A stretch of DNA of 64,000 nt from Rana temporaria (lineage: Eukaryota > Chordata > Amphibia > Anura > Ranidae). The stretch covers positions 159,266,456 to 159,330,455 of the forward strand of contig NC_053494.1 in assembly GCF_905171775.1 (NCBI RefSeq), written 5' to 3'. The translations under genes were made by a program, and so were the position numbers. The notes under the pieces are model-generated. The model was not told the origin of the DNA. It saw only the letters and a list, made by a program, of their open reading frames with translations, and made no database searches. This document shows, piece after piece, positions 45,623 through 56,689 of this stretch. Each line of letters starts with the position of its first letter. The stretch's first letter is position 1.

Positions 45623-46187
45623 TAAAGAGGAGTTCCACCCAAATTTGGAACTTCCTCTTAACCCACTCCTCTCCCCCTTACATGCCACATTTGGCATGTA
45701 ATTTTTTTGGGGGGGGAGTGGGGGCTTCAGCACGAGTGGGACTTCCTGTCCCACTTCCTCCTTCCTGTAGGCGACTAAGCTTAATCGCCTTCAGGAAGTG
45801 GCTGCTGTAGGCGATCGCCTAGGACACGTCACAGGTCCTAGGCGATCTCCTGGCCAATTACACGGCGCGGCGCCGCTCGCGCATGCGCAGTGCCGCGCCG
45901 CTCGCGCATGCGCAGTGCCGCGCCGCTCGCGCAGTGCCGCGCCGCTCGCGCTCGCGCATGCGCAGTGGGTGCCCGGCCGTGAAGCCGAAAGCTGTCACGG
46001 CCGGGTGCCCACACTGAAGATGAAGACGCCGGCCGGGGAGGGGGGGAGAGGAGCGGAGCCCCGGCCGGCGCGTCGCTGGAGCGCTGGAGCAGGTAAGTGC
46101 CTGTTTATTAAAAGCCAGCAGCTACACTTTTTGTTGCTGCTGACTTTTAATAAACATACAAATGGCTGGAACTCCCCTTTAAATTAG
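45623..46187 (+). mobile_element. Family H element, GGAGTTCCA...TGGAACTCC
   Basis: Starts tttaaagaggagttccaccc and ends ggctggaactcccctttaaa. Near the right end is a hairpin of ttattaaaagccagcagcta and complement. GC-rich interior with a tandem block and gcaggtaagtgcc at 46090. No coding gene. Confidence 0.78.
45866..45968 (+). repeat. GC-rich tandem, unit CGCGCCGCTCGCGCATGCGCAGTGC
   Basis: Four or so partial units with cgctcgcgcatgcgcagtgc repeated; one unit has an internal loss, another an extra gctcgc. Each full unit holds the NRF1-like word gcgcatgcgca. Confidence 0.9.
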
Positions 46188-46244
46188 GTGTTGAAAATCA
46201 CTTTATTGTGCAAGGAAGATTGCAACTGCATTTCTTAGATACAT

Positions 46245-46258
46245 CCACCAGATGGCAG
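46245..46258 (+). promoter_or_regulatory. CTCF-like motif outside a repeat
   Basis: ccaccagatggcag agrees at every position with the common CTCF core CCASYAGRKGGCRS. It lies in unassigned sequence just downstream of family H. Motif match only; binding is not shown. Confidence 0.45.
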
Positions 46259-46882
46259 TGAGGTACCTTATCTTTCACTTTCTAAAACTATTCAGCATGA
46301 ACAGTGTGCTTCTGCTGTTCTAGTTTGAATAGATCCAACAAGAATTACAAGGGACTTTTAAATGCTGTTTACAAACAGAACTAAAGTGTGATTTCCAGGG
46401 CTATGGGAAACAATGTATTCTTAATATGCCCTTCAAAAAAAGGATTTTGCTTTTGGATATCTATATGTTATCAAATTAACTTTCTTCAGTATGTAGGTTA
46501 ATGATGGCTTCAGGTGATTATTAATAATTTAGTCTCTGTGGACTATGAGCAGCTAGTAACTTTTACTATACCTCTCAAAAATGGGTCACACCATGGAGTC
46601 ACCATGACCCTGTATAGTAGGTTGGCAGTAGTGCTGATGGGCATAATGCTATTAGGAAAACCATTATTCTGTGCTGTATTTCCCACTGACACAATAACGG
46701 AGGTTCTATCCACTAGTCATCTTGTTCTTATTTCATATTCTATGGGTAGCATGGTGCTCTAGATCTCCCCACCATCCAAGAACATAGTGATAAGCTAACT
46801 AAGTTCTATGTCCATTGACTCGTATGTATGCGTGTGACTGCACCATTGTGCTAGGAACATAACACGTAAAGAGTATTATTAT
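46259..46882. other. Unassigned sequence
   Basis: No exon or repeat recognised. Confidence 0.35.
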
Positions 46883-47290
46883 TATTTTAATACAGGATTT
46901 GTATAGCGCCAACAGTTTACACAGTGCTTTACAATATTAAAGGGAGACAAGTCAGTTATAATACAATAAAATACAAGAGGGCCCTGCTCAGAAGAGCTTA
47001 CAATCTAATAGGGTGGGGCAGGTGGTACAAAAGGTTGTAACTGTGGGGAATGAGCTGATGGAAGTGGTAAAAGATTAGTTGGAAGCATGATAGACTTCCC
47101 TGAAGAGATGAGTTTTCAGGGATTGCCTGAAGGTAGCAAGAGTAGGGGATAGCCGGACAGGTTGAGGTAGTGAGTTCCAGAGGATGGGAGAGGCTCTGGA
47201 GAAATCCTGGAGATGAGCATGGGAGGAGGAGATGAGGGAGCTTGAGAGTAGGAGGTCTTGGGAGGATACAAACGGCACTGTATGGTGTAG
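46883..47290 (-). mobile_element. L2-like LINE 3' end, reverse strand
   Basis: Minus strand translates to FSRASPILWNSLPQPVRLSP then LATFRQSLKTHLFREVYHA, the C-terminus of L2/CR1-group reverse transcriptases. It is followed by the 3' tail with ttgtaagctcttctgagcag, gcgctatacaaatcctgta and attaaaataataat. The 5' portion is lost. The same tail occurs at 34141-34280. Confidence 0.9.
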
Positions 47291-47867
47291 TATGCAAGGT
47301 ACAGTAGAATCTGCTTGCTCTATATTAGGAATTCAATAAAAGTATTTGGTAAAACCTACAAATCTGTAAGTCTTAGCACTTTCAATCCATAACTATCCAC
47401 TGGGTCTAATGTGTTAGCATAGATAGTTGGTAGTCCTCCATGTTCCATCAGATCAAGCTACTCTGGAATTGGGATGTTGGCACTGCATGCTATCGGTGCA
47501 GAATCGGGTAAATAGGCAACATTATTGGTATCAGTGTTAAGGTTTAGTGTATAAGTTAGTTTCGGTGTTCACTTCAAGGGTCAGATTAAACGTTGGAGTT
47601 AGAGCTAGGTGTTAAAGTATAAATAAAGGCTTTATTTTTAGATTTAAAAAGAGTTGTGAGGGGTTAGAACCACATTCTTATTGCTGTCCCCTTCAGGAAG
47701 ATCCACTCTCTATAAATGTCCTTAACACCAATGTCACCAGGAATGAAAGTGAAGGTAAATCCAAAATGTTGAGGTGACATCATAATAACGGGAATAGAAG
47801 AAATCTTCCAATGGAGACAATTGTTCCCATGGCAGCTAATCTTTGGAAAGATATCTAATATCATACC
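47291..47867. other. Unassigned sequence
   Basis: No exon, RNA gene or repeat end recognised. Confidence 0.35.
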
Positions 47868-48213
47868 TCCCAACTTTCTGAGATGGGAAAGAGGGACACC
47901 TATTAGCAACAATATGTAGGCATAGGACACGCCCCCGTCATGCCCCCTTAAGGCAGAATTATACAGAAAGAAAAAAAAAACACAAGTGCTTTTTTTACCA
48001 CTACTATTCCTTTTTTCTGATGTTTGATATTTACAAATGAAATTGGATGAAAGGTTTAGCACTGTGAAACATGTTTTGAAAGATAAGATAAAAATGTTAT
48101 ATACAACTATACAGATCGGACCAAAATGAGGGGCAAATGAGGAGGAAAGAGGGACTTTGTTCTAAATCAGGGACAGTCTCTCGAAATCAGGGACAGTTTC
48201 CATAGTCCCAGGC
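47868..48213. repeat. Repeat with ACCTCCCAACTTTCTGAGATGGG start
   Basis: Starts atacctcccaactttctgag and ends with duplicated aaatcagggacagtctctcg and aaatcagggacagtttcc blocks. It resembles transposon termini of the hAT-like GGGAGG class, but the right end is not clean and no TSD is certain. Confidence 0.45.
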
Positions 48214-48237
48214 ATTGGAAAGATATCCTGTCACTTA

Positions 48238-48672
48238 TGCCGCATACACACCATCACTTTATGTGATGAAAAAAAACAACGTTTTTGAAAACGTCACTTT
48301 AAATGACCGTGTGTGGGGGAAAACGTTGCTTTATGTCTTGTGAAAAACGACAATAAAAATTGAAGCATGCTTCAATTTTATGTGTCGTTTTTCAAAACGT
48401 CGTTTTTCACTTCACAGAAATTGACCGCGTGTAGCATAAAACGACGTTTAAAACAACGTTGTTACACCCGCGCATGCCCAGAAGCTAGTTATGAAGCGAG
48501 CTTCAATGGAAAAACGTGGTGAACGTAACCTCGCTTTGCTAGAGCATTGTATAAAAACGATGGTGTGTAGGCAACTTCGTCTTTGAAAATTGAAGTTTCA
48601 AAAACGTCGTTTTTTACTTCACAGAAAATGTCGTTTTTTTTCATCACATAAAGTGATGGTGTGTATGCGGCA
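48238..48672. mobile_element. Cap element, AAAACGACGTTTT words, TSD TTA
   Basis: 435 bp. Starts tgccgcatacacaccatcac and ends tgatggtgtgtatgcggca, with TTA at 48235-48237 and 48673-48675. Near-identical words to 2338-2780, in the reverse orientation of its core. Confidence 0.9.
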
Positions 48673-48737
48673 TTACTGTTAAGTAAACAAACCCCCAAAA
48701 AAAGAAGGGAGATGAATGTATTGTGTTGCAAAGAGGG

Positions 48738-49053
48738 GAGAGAGTTTTTTATTTTCTAAATAGGTTCCTAGGCTAGTGCATTGTTGGTTCACTTACTTTT
48801 TCCTTAGATTTCCCTTCTAAATGTTTTTTTTCTTTGTCTGAATTTCTCACTTCCTGTTTTTCCTTAGTAAGCTGTTCTGCCTGACTAACCCCCATGGATG
48901 ATGGGGACAAGCTTACTGAGGAGAAACAGGAAGTGAGAAATTCAGACAAAGAAAAAAAAGGGAAATGGAGGAAAAGGTAAGTGAACCAACAATGCACTAG
49001 CTTAAAGGAACCTATTTAGAAAATAAAAAACTAACATTTACAAGCCCTTTAAG
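48738..49053. mobile_element. Family B foldback element, copy 3 (left tip lost)
   Basis: Arms and centre match copy 1 (ctaaataggttcctaggc, aacccccatggatgatgggg). Right end acatttacaagccctttaag. Donor-like ggtaagt at 48976-48982. Confidence 0.8.
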
Positions 49054-49649
49054 GGGCTCAATTTATCGTTCATTACAAGGCCCTAGTCACAGCCCATATA
49101 ATTGTGCCTGCTCAACCTGAGCATAGAATCGCTTGAAGCTTGTAGTTCAAAAAGTCCACGTGCTTCTTTTAACCTACAAACTTCAAGCGTTTTTGGAACC
49201 AGTAGACTTTTGTGGGGAAAAAATTGCAAATAAAGAAAAAATAATGTGTCATTGACTCACCAATTTCCCCAGAAGTCTACCCATTCCCTCCCCCCACATC
49301 ACTGCCGACTTCCCTGTCTTTAAGGGGCCTGTTTAGTCCCATGATTTTTCACCAAAGCCCCCCAACAGGTCTCCTAAAAAAAAAATGTAAGAATAAATAA
49401 ATATAATTTTGTGAAAAAAAAATACATTTGTAAAAAATAATAATAAAAATGTTAAATAAAACACTTGACACCACCCACGCTCTCTGACTCTGACTGACAC
49501 CATCCTCTGGGGAAAGGGGAATAGCCGCTCCAGGTGGGAACCCAGATGAATATCCTCCGTTGCAGACAACTCAGGTGCAGGCAATGCACTTAGCAAAGCA
49601 GGAACAAAGATTGTCTCTGGACAGCCGCACTCTGAACAAATTGTAGCCT
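49054..49649. other. Unassigned sequence with local inverted repeat
   Basis: cgcttgaagcttgtagttc near 49131 pairs with aacctacaaacttcaagcg near 49171. No gene. Confidence 0.4.
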
Positions 49650-49667
49650 GGGGGGGGGGGGGGGGGG

Positions 49668-49737
<70 letters not shown>
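49650..49737. repeat. G run followed by (TA)n microsatellite
   Basis: A run of about 18 G then about 32 TA units. The Tyr/Ile frame across it is an artefact. Confidence 0.97.
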
Positions 49738-49741
<4 letters not shown>

Positions 49742-49769
49742 ATAAATAAAATAATATCATTTTTTTTAT

Positions 49770-50315
49770 ATAAAAAAGGGGGGTTGCCATCCGGGGCCCT
49801 GGGGATCTCTGGGCCCCTGGGGACCCCTGTACCCCTAAAAAAAAAATTGGCCCTTTAATAAAAAATAAAGTAAAAATATAATAGAAAAAATATATATTTT
49901 TTTATAAAAAATAAATAAAAAAAATGGGGAGTTGCCATCTGAGGCCCTGTGGGCAGGGGCGGACTGACAACTCATGGGGCCCCTGGGCAATAGAAGACTA
50001 TGGGGCCCCCGGGCTTACAGATGGCCACCACGCCAAGAGGCAGTACAGAGGCGGGGCAGCTAAAATCTCGGGATTTTCACATCAGAAGCATGTTGGTTTC
50101 GGACATATCAGGGACAGATGTAAAAAAAAACACAGATTTTTACATACCGTCCCTGGTTTTACAGAGCCTGGCAACCCTGATGGGGCCCCCTAGTGACATG
50201 GGGCCCTCGGGCAGTGCCCGAGTGACTCAATGGTCAGTCCGCCCCTGCCTGTGGGCCTCCAGGCCCCTGGGGAACTCCGGACCCCTAAAAAAAAGGGGGT
50301 TGCCATCCGGGGCCT
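49770..50315. repeat. Imperfect tandem GGGGTTGCCATCCGGGGCC units, hAT-interrupted
   Basis: ggggttgccatccggggccc at 49779, ggggagttgccatctgaggc at 49926 and gggggttgccatccggggcc at 50295 are successive units of a roughly 150-bp tandem. The middle unit is split by the hAT element at 49954-50247. Confidence 0.7.
49954..50247. mobile_element. hAT-type element, 8-bp TSD CCTGTGGG
   Basis: 294 bp. Starts caggggcggactgacaactc and ends ggtcagtccgcccctg. TSD cctgtggg at 49946-49953 and 50248-50255. No coding capacity. Confidence 0.92.
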
Positions 50316-50414
50316 TTACAGGTGTACTGCCTGTACCCCGCTTGTATGGCCAGCACAGGACTTACAGCACTGTGCATAGTAATAAAGACCGGACTGGTGT
50401 CAGTAACAGTATTA

Positions 50415-50794
50415 TGCCGCATACACACGATCAGAATTCCGACAAGAAAACCGTGCATTTTTTTCCGACGGAATGTTGGCTCAAACTTGAGTTGCATACA
50501 CACGGTCACACAAATGTTTTTGGAAATTCCGAATGTCAAGAACGCGGTCACGTACAACACTACGACGAGCCAAGAAAAATAAAGTTCAATAGCCAGTGCG
50601 GCTCTTCTGCTTGATTCCAAGAATGCGTGAAATTTTGTGCGTCGGAATTGTGTACACACAATCGGAATTTCCGACAACAAAACTTGTTGTTCCGACAGCA
50701 AATGTCCGATGGAGCCTACACACAATCGGAATTTCTGACAACAAGCTCCCATCGAACATTTGTTGTCAGAAATTCCGATCGTGTGTACGCAGCA
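50415..50794. mobile_element. Cap element, GGAATTTCCGAC words, TSD TTA
   Basis: 380 bp. Starts tgccgcatacacacgatcag and ends gatcgtgtgtacgcagca, with TTA at 50412-50414 and 50795-50797. The core has gcggtcacgtacaacactac and ttgattccaagaatgcgtg. Confidence 0.9.
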
Positions 50795-50797
50795 TTA

Positions 50798-51147
50798 GAG
50801 TTGCTATACAGGGGATTCTAGCTGTCTAATATGATTCACTTATCTATCGTATTCTAGTTGTGTGTAAGATACATTTAGGGCCCATTAGATCTGTGCATTT
50901 GTATTCCTTTGTAGCATTAGGCAGGTGTGTTGTAAGAGAGACGAGGCTGCGGTGACCAGTCTTGTATAGCAGAGCAGAGGATCAGGCGAATAAAACTGCT
51001 TTTCCTGGTCCCCTAAATGTAAATGATAATTTAACCCTTGTAGTATGGGGACAGCCCCACTGCAAGAGAAGATATAAACTTTTCCCAGATATCCTCTTAA
51101 AATTAATGAGACTATAATCTCTTATAATGAAACTGCTACTGAAATTT
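50798..51147. other. Unassigned sequence
   Basis: No gene or repeat end recognised. Confidence 0.35.
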
Positions 51148-51617
51148 GTTAAAGCGGACCTTCAGTAATTTTTTCATCTTTACATCTATTAAATCTTCTG
51201 CCCTTGTTGTTTTAACTTTGGATAGTAAAACATTTGCAAGTAAATACCTTATACAGCCCACTTCCTGTTTCTTGTCTGGAAAAAAGCCTAGGCTTATGAC
51301 ATCATGCACAGCTCTCTCTCTTTCACTCTTGTGAGAGTTTGCAAGGGGGGGTGAGTCATAAGAGAGCCAATGAGTGCTGCAGAGCTGGAGGTGTGCCTCT
51401 GTGTAAATACAGGAATTAAACAGGCAGCAGTTCAGCTGCCCACAGTTAAAATGGCGGCAGCCAGACTCAGTGGAGGGAGATTTCTGCAGCATATTTGGCA
51501 AGTACAGAATCACAGTATATATAAAATATACAAAGTGGTTGGAGGGAAGCTTCAGAATGGCTAATATGTTTTTATTATAAATGATGTGAGCAGACTGCAG
51601 CTCCTCTTTAAGCAGGC
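51148..51617. mobile_element. MITE-like repeat, TTAAAGCGGACC...CTCCTCTTTAA
   Basis: Starts gttaaagcggaccttcagt and ends gactgcagctcctctttaag. Inner complementary words are present but weaker than in other families. No coding gene. Confidence 0.5.
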
Positions 51618-52277
51618 CAAGAACAAGTTCAGCTACTGCAGCTAAAGGATAGATCAGTTGGATTTCTAGCTAATGAAAAAGATACATTGCATAGATATTT
51701 AGTTTAAATAGAACATTACTCACATCTAAATTGGTTCCTGTGAACAATTATTCTGCTTTTGTCATTTTGTGAACTTGCAGTTTGAGCTTTGACCACTAGG
51801 TGACACTGTTGATTGCAACAAACAAAGGCTGGATAATGCTGGAACTGTAACACATCCCCAGATTAACCAGTGCGCTGCACCATGATGGATGGTTCGCTCT
51901 TCATAAAATATACTTATGAATAAACCTATGTAATATATTTACTCTGTAGCCTATTTAACCATGAAATAAGGTCATAGTTTCATTGCATTAAACTGCAAAT
52001 TGTAATAGATAAGTATATATTTAATATATCATTGTCATTCTGTAAACAGGGAAACAAAATGGCTACAGAGTATATATGGGGCAGGTTAAGAGGACTTTTA
52101 ATGCCAAAATTGCAGTATTAATCTACATGTAAATGAATGTAAATACAACGTTGTAGTCATCAATAACTTATTATTTAACTTTGATAGAAAGGTATAATTT
52201 GCCATTTAAAGGATAACTGCGCGGTTGCTATAAATCCGATATGCACCCTTGTCCCTTCAACCTCTGGAAAAACCCAG
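51618..52277. other. Unassigned AT-rich sequence
   Basis: Contains a CTCF-like but imperfect ccactaggtgacac at 51792-51805. No gene. Confidence 0.35.
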
Positions 52278-52280
52278 TAA

Positions 52281-52651
52281 GGGTCCTTTCACACGAGCGG
52301 ACCGTTCGTCCGCTCATTACAAGTCCGTTAACGGACTTGTAATGAATCCCTATGGGATCGCGTCCGTTAGTGGATGGAGCATCCGCTAGTGTCCGCGTCA
52401 GTCGGGATCCGCTTTTCCGAACGGAAGAAACCCTATTTTTCTTCCGTTCGGCGGAACGGATCGGATGCAGACGGACAGACGGTCCGTCTGCATCCTATCC
52501 CCCATAGGGGAGAGCGGAGCAGAGACAGGGCGGTCTCTGCACTGTGTGCGGGGACCGCCCTATCCGCCGACAGCTCAGCGGGGATCCCCGCTGAGCTTTG
52601 GCGGACACACGGAGCGGACCTAGAAACGGTCCGCTCCGTGTGAAAGAGCCC
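52281..52651. mobile_element. MITE with CCTTTCACACGAGCGG ends, TSD TAA
   Basis: 371 bp. Starts gggtcctttcacacgagcgg and ends gctccgtgtgaaagagccc, flanked by TAA at 52278-52280 and 52652-52654. The interior is a chain of perfect hairpins: attacaagtccgttaac with its complement; aacggaagaaa/tttcttccgtt; gcagacggac/gtccgtctgc; cagcggggatccccgctg. Confidence 0.9.
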
Positions 52652-52654
52652 TAA

Positions 52655-53007
52655 GAGTGTTACCTTTATAGCAGGTATAGAGAGCTGCCAATGGCCTATT
52701 CATCCTCATCAGCTGATGGACAAGCTGCTTCTTTCCTCTAGGAGGCGCTCCTTTCATAGTGTAAGAAAGTAGCAGAGGCACCCGAATCAACAGTAACAAA
52801 CAATCCAAGGTAGATATCAACTTCTCAAAAAGGTTTTCTTTATTGAACACCAAATAACACGTTTCGTCAATATTTTTCATTTTTTCGGAAATGTTATGTA
52901 ACACAAACTTGCCAGCAGGTTAATGTTCAGTTTGTTCAGCAGCATGCTAGAATACAGTCCTCTGCACTTTAGCATTCTGGGAGCTGAAGCAGTGCAGTGA
53001 CTTATAG
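52655..53007. other. Unassigned, includes GTTTCGTCAA repeat-type motif
   Basis: aataacacgtttcgtcaat near 52854 resembles the ACGTTTCGTC motif of the repeats at 4497 and 13573. No gene. Confidence 0.35.
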
Positions 53008-53735
53008 CTAAATTCAGAGAGAGTTACGGCGGCGTATCAGTAGATACGTCGTCGTAACTCTGAATCTACGCCGTCGTAAATTTAAGCGTATTCTGGAAAC
53101 CAGATACGCTTAAATTAGGCTAAGATACGAGCGGCATAAGTCTCCTACGCCGTCGTATCTTAGGGTGCATATTTACGCTGGCCGCTAGGTGGCGCTTCCG
53201 TTGTTTTCCGCATCGAATATGCAAATGAGCAAGATACGCCGATTCACAAACGTACGTGCGCCCGTCGCAATTAGTTACGCCGTTTACGTAAGAGATACAC
53301 CGGCGTAAAGATAAAGCTGCTCCCTAGGTGGCAGAGCCCATGCAAGGTATGGACGTCGGAACAAGCCTATCTTTTTACGTTGTTTGCGTAAGTCGTACGC
53401 GAATAGGCCTGTGCGTAAGTTACGTCGTAGGCAGTGTTCGACGTATCTTAGGCATTCTATCCGACGCATGCGCACTGGGATACGTCCACGGACGGCGCAT
53501 GCGCCGTTCGTTGATAACGTCATTTACTTGGGTTAATGCTTAATTTCCCTAAAACACGCCCACCTCTTCCTCATTTGAATTAGGCGCGCTTACGCCGGCA
53601 CATTTACGCTACGCCGCCGTAACATAGGACGCAAGTGCTTTGTGAATACAGCACTTGCCTCTCTAACTTGCGGCGGCGTAACGTAAATACCATACGCTAC
53701 GCCCGCACAAAGTTACGCTGCCCTACCTGAATCTG
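53008..53735 (-). mobile_element. Family A element, copy 7 (full length, reverse)
   Basis: Starts ctaaattcagagagagttac and ends gccctacctgaatctgac. It has the right-end double hairpin, gccgctaggtggcgcttcc at 53181-53199, gcgcatgcgccgttcg, aaaacacgcccacctc and the left hairpin words. Confidence 0.82.
53181..53199 (+). promoter_or_regulatory. CTCF-like motif in family A copy 7
   Basis: gccgctaggtggcgcttcc on the plus strand, because this copy is reversed. Confidence 0.4.
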
Positions 53736-53761
53736 ACCAATAGTGTTTAGTATTTCTGCCT

Positions 53762-54179
53762 TGCAACAAGTACACTCGATCGGATATCTGATGGAATCAA
53801 ATCCGATGGATTTTTTTAGTTGGATATCCGATGAAGCTGACTTTCATCAATTTTGCCTACACACCATCAGTCAAAAATCCGACCATGCCAAAACACAGTG
53901 ACGTAAAACACTACGACGCGCTGAGAAAAATGAAGTTCAATGCTTCTGAGCATGCATTGACTTGATTCTGAGCATGCGTGGATTTTTGACCGATGGACTT
54001 CCACACAGACGATCGTTTTTTTCTATCAGTTTTTTTATCCATAGGAAAAATTTAAAACATGTTCTATTTTTTTTCACCGATGGAAACAAACCGATGGGGC
54101 CCACACACCATCGGTTTGTCCGATGAAAGCGGTTCATCGGTCTGTTTTCATCAGACAAACCGATTGTGTGTACAGGGCT
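53762..54179. mobile_element. Cap element, CCGATGG/GGATATCCGATG words
   Basis: Starts gcaacaagtacactcgatcg (decayed cap) and ends gattgtgtgtacagggct before TAA. The core near 53897 is gtgacgtaaaacactacgac, with ttgattctgagcatgcgtgg. Closely related to the truncated copy at 21186. Confidence 0.75.
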
Positions 54180-54301
54180 TAAGAGTGCTGCTTCAGATAC
54201 CAACCAATACGTTATCTGCATTGAGTTGCAGGCAGAACATTTGTGTATAAAGTCTCTAGTATTGTGCAATCAATAAATGTTTTTGGCAGGGGGTGCCTTA
54301 A

Positions 54302-55182
54302 CCCCCTTAGCGGTAAACCCGAGCGTGATTCGGGGTGGATTTTTTATGCTAAGAACGGTAACCCCGAGTCACGCTCGGGGTAGATGTTCAGAGCGTGCAG
54401 CGGCGCGGCTTACCTTTCGCAGCATCCACAGACAAGTTACTCACCTTGTCCCTGGATCCTGCGATGCCTCCCCGCTGTGTGAGCGAGCGGGTCCTCCTCG
54501 CTCGATTCACAGTCTCCCTGTGTGCCTCCGATCTCCGTTCCCTGCGACGTTACGACGCACGGGGGCGGAGAACGGCGCCAAATTAAAAAAAGTAAACAAA
54601 CACAATACATACAGTATACTGTAATCTTATAGATTACAGTACTGTATGTAAAAAATACACACCCCCCCCCTGTCCCTCGTGGTCTGCCCAGTGTCCTACA
54701 TGTACTTTTATATAATAAAAACAGTTTTTTCTTCCTGCAAACTGTAGATTGTCCAAAAGTGTCCCTTTATGTCAAAAATGGTTTTAGATCAGCTAGAAAA
54801 CAGCGATAATAAATTATAATCACTTGCAGAATTGTGCGATAGCGATTTGTGGGGAAAATCGTCATAAAAAAATAAAAGTAATGACAGTGACAATTCTGCA
54901 AATTTCAGTGATTTTGAGTTGATTACATTATTGAATAATTTTTATTATAATTATATTATTATTTGTTATAATTATTTATAATTATTTATTATATTATAAT
55001 TTATAATTTTGTTTTTAAAAAAATATCATACCCGGGATGCCTACAAGACTCTTGTTTGGTCATATTTAAGTGAGTTATTCCTAAGAATTACAGGCCTACA
55101 ATGTAAAACACCAAATTTCCTTGCAAAATAATTGTACCGCTTTTGGTACGTAATTCCAGACAGAATCATACCGCCAGGGAGG
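54302..55182. mobile_element. piggyBac-type element flanked by TTAA, uninterrupted
   Basis: 881 bp. Starts cccccttagcggtaaaccc after TTAA (54298-54301) and ends cataccgccagggagg before TTAA (55183-55186). Subterminal hairpin: cccgagcgtgattcggg with ccgagtcacgctcgggg. Interior matches 41363-42721. Short open stretches do not resemble a piggyBac transposase. Confidence 0.88.
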
Positions 55183-55186
55183 TTAA

Positions 55187-55422
55187 AATGCCACTCCAAG
55201 TTTGAATACCCCTTAAAAACATCCTTTTTCTCAAAATCAAATAAAAACTTGTATAAGAAAAAAACGTATTTTCTGCCTGGGGTGTTCACATATAGGAGGT
55301 GTGTGGCCATTTAAAAATGTGTGTCCGCCCCCTGCAGGAGCCACTGGATATGATGGGTTTCTGTTCTGCTCGGTCCCCATTGACACACTTCATTAGCAAT
55401 GTGCTGCAGTACATTCCAAGTC
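55187..55422. other. Unassigned sequence
   Basis: No gene or repeat recognised. Confidence 0.35.
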
Positions 55423-55425
55423 TAA

Positions 55426-55608
55426 AGCCCCATACACACCATCAGATTATCTGCAGATTTTTGTCTTCAGATTTACCAAAACCATATAATAGGAGGTCAA
55501 ACCTTGAGAGTTTCAATTTGTATGCAATCAGGCAGGCCCTTGTACTACATGGTTTTGGTAAATCTGAAGACAAAAATCTGCAGATAATCTGATGGTGTGT
55601 ATGGGGCT
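55426..55608. mobile_element. Short cap element with near-perfect 60-bp arms
   Basis: 183 bp. Starts agccccatacacaccatcag and ends ctgatggtgtgtatggggct, with TAA at 55423-55425 and TTA at 55609-55611. The arms pair for about 60 bp with few mismatches, implying a recent origin. The core is reduced to about 60 bp. Confidence 0.92.
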
Positions 55609-55611
55609 TTA

Positions 55612-56171
55612 TTGTCTGAGGAGACATGCAGACAAATCTTGGAGATGGGTTAGCAGTGCGTGATTTTTTTTTATTTAACTGTGCTAAACACAGCCTGCGC
55701 AGAGAGCAGAAGTGTGGGAGGGACCAAACCGACTCCACCCACTACAGTCTGTCTACAGAAAACTACAGGAGGGGCGGGGCAAGACCAGTCATCCTGCACA
55801 AGGAGAGAGAGAAGTAGTGACTGGTCTTTATTATAGGAAGCTCCTGCCCAGAGGCACATTTTGACATCGGATTACTGCACAGATCTGGAAGAAATACACA
55901 AAGCGCAACAAGATTGAAGATTACACACTCCTCTTGTATTTAGACAATATCTGACTATCCACAAGTTCAGCGTTAAGGCCCCAGGCACACTGGTGTATTT
56001 AAATAGAATAACAATTATAGAACATTCATTTAGTCTAGTAATTAGAATGCATTTACAGTACATGCCTTTCAAGCTGCTGTAATATAGAAATCTAAATTCT
56101 ACAATATGCATGGGCACATTGGTAAAAAAAAGAGCTGGATTTAGAGGCACAAAAATAATGAAAAGAGCCTC
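55612..56171. other. Unassigned sequence
   Basis: A ccccaggcacactggtgt word near 55979 looks like another terminal cap without a partner. No gene. Confidence 0.35.
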
Positions 56172-56174
56172 TAA

Positions 56175-56343
56175 AGCCCCGTACACACGATCTTTGTCCG
56201 ACTAAAATCACATCGGAATTCCATCGGAGTGAAAGAGAACATGTTCTCTATCTAAACTCCGACGGGATTCATTGGAATTTCTGATGGAAGTAATCCGATT
56301 GGGCATACACACGGTCGGAAATTCCGATCGTGTGTACAGGGCA
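56175..56343. mobile_element. Short cap element, GGAATTCC words
   Basis: Starts agccccgtacacacgatctt and ends gatcgtgtgtacagggca. TAA precedes at 56172-56174; the right TSD is not clean. The arms use catcggaattcc and ggaaattccgatcg. Confidence 0.78.
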
Positions 56344-56689
56344 CAAAAGCAGCATTTTTACTGCCTGATTACATGAGGACTAAAAGCTATAGTTATATGC
56401 TGTGAAGGCAACATGTCCTAATGTATTATTTTTTTCAGAGGCTGCAGGGACACATGTAGTAAACGTCCATTTTTCCTGTCGTTTTTGAGAACATGCACTT
56501 TTGCTGGTCATTCAGAGCATGTTCAGACAGGTGGTTTACCAGAGTGGGTGGAGGCGATTCTCACCTCCTGCCCCCTGAACTGCCCAGGATTGTACTGGAT
56601 TGGATAGCCTACAGTATGGCAGTGCAAACCAGGGAGGGACAAGCGGTGGGCAGGAGGGGACAGCTGCCCTGGGCACTGTGGTATCATGT

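Noticed and set aside
49590..49790. Tyr/Ile-rich frame
   Set aside because: Translation of a (TA)n microsatellite.
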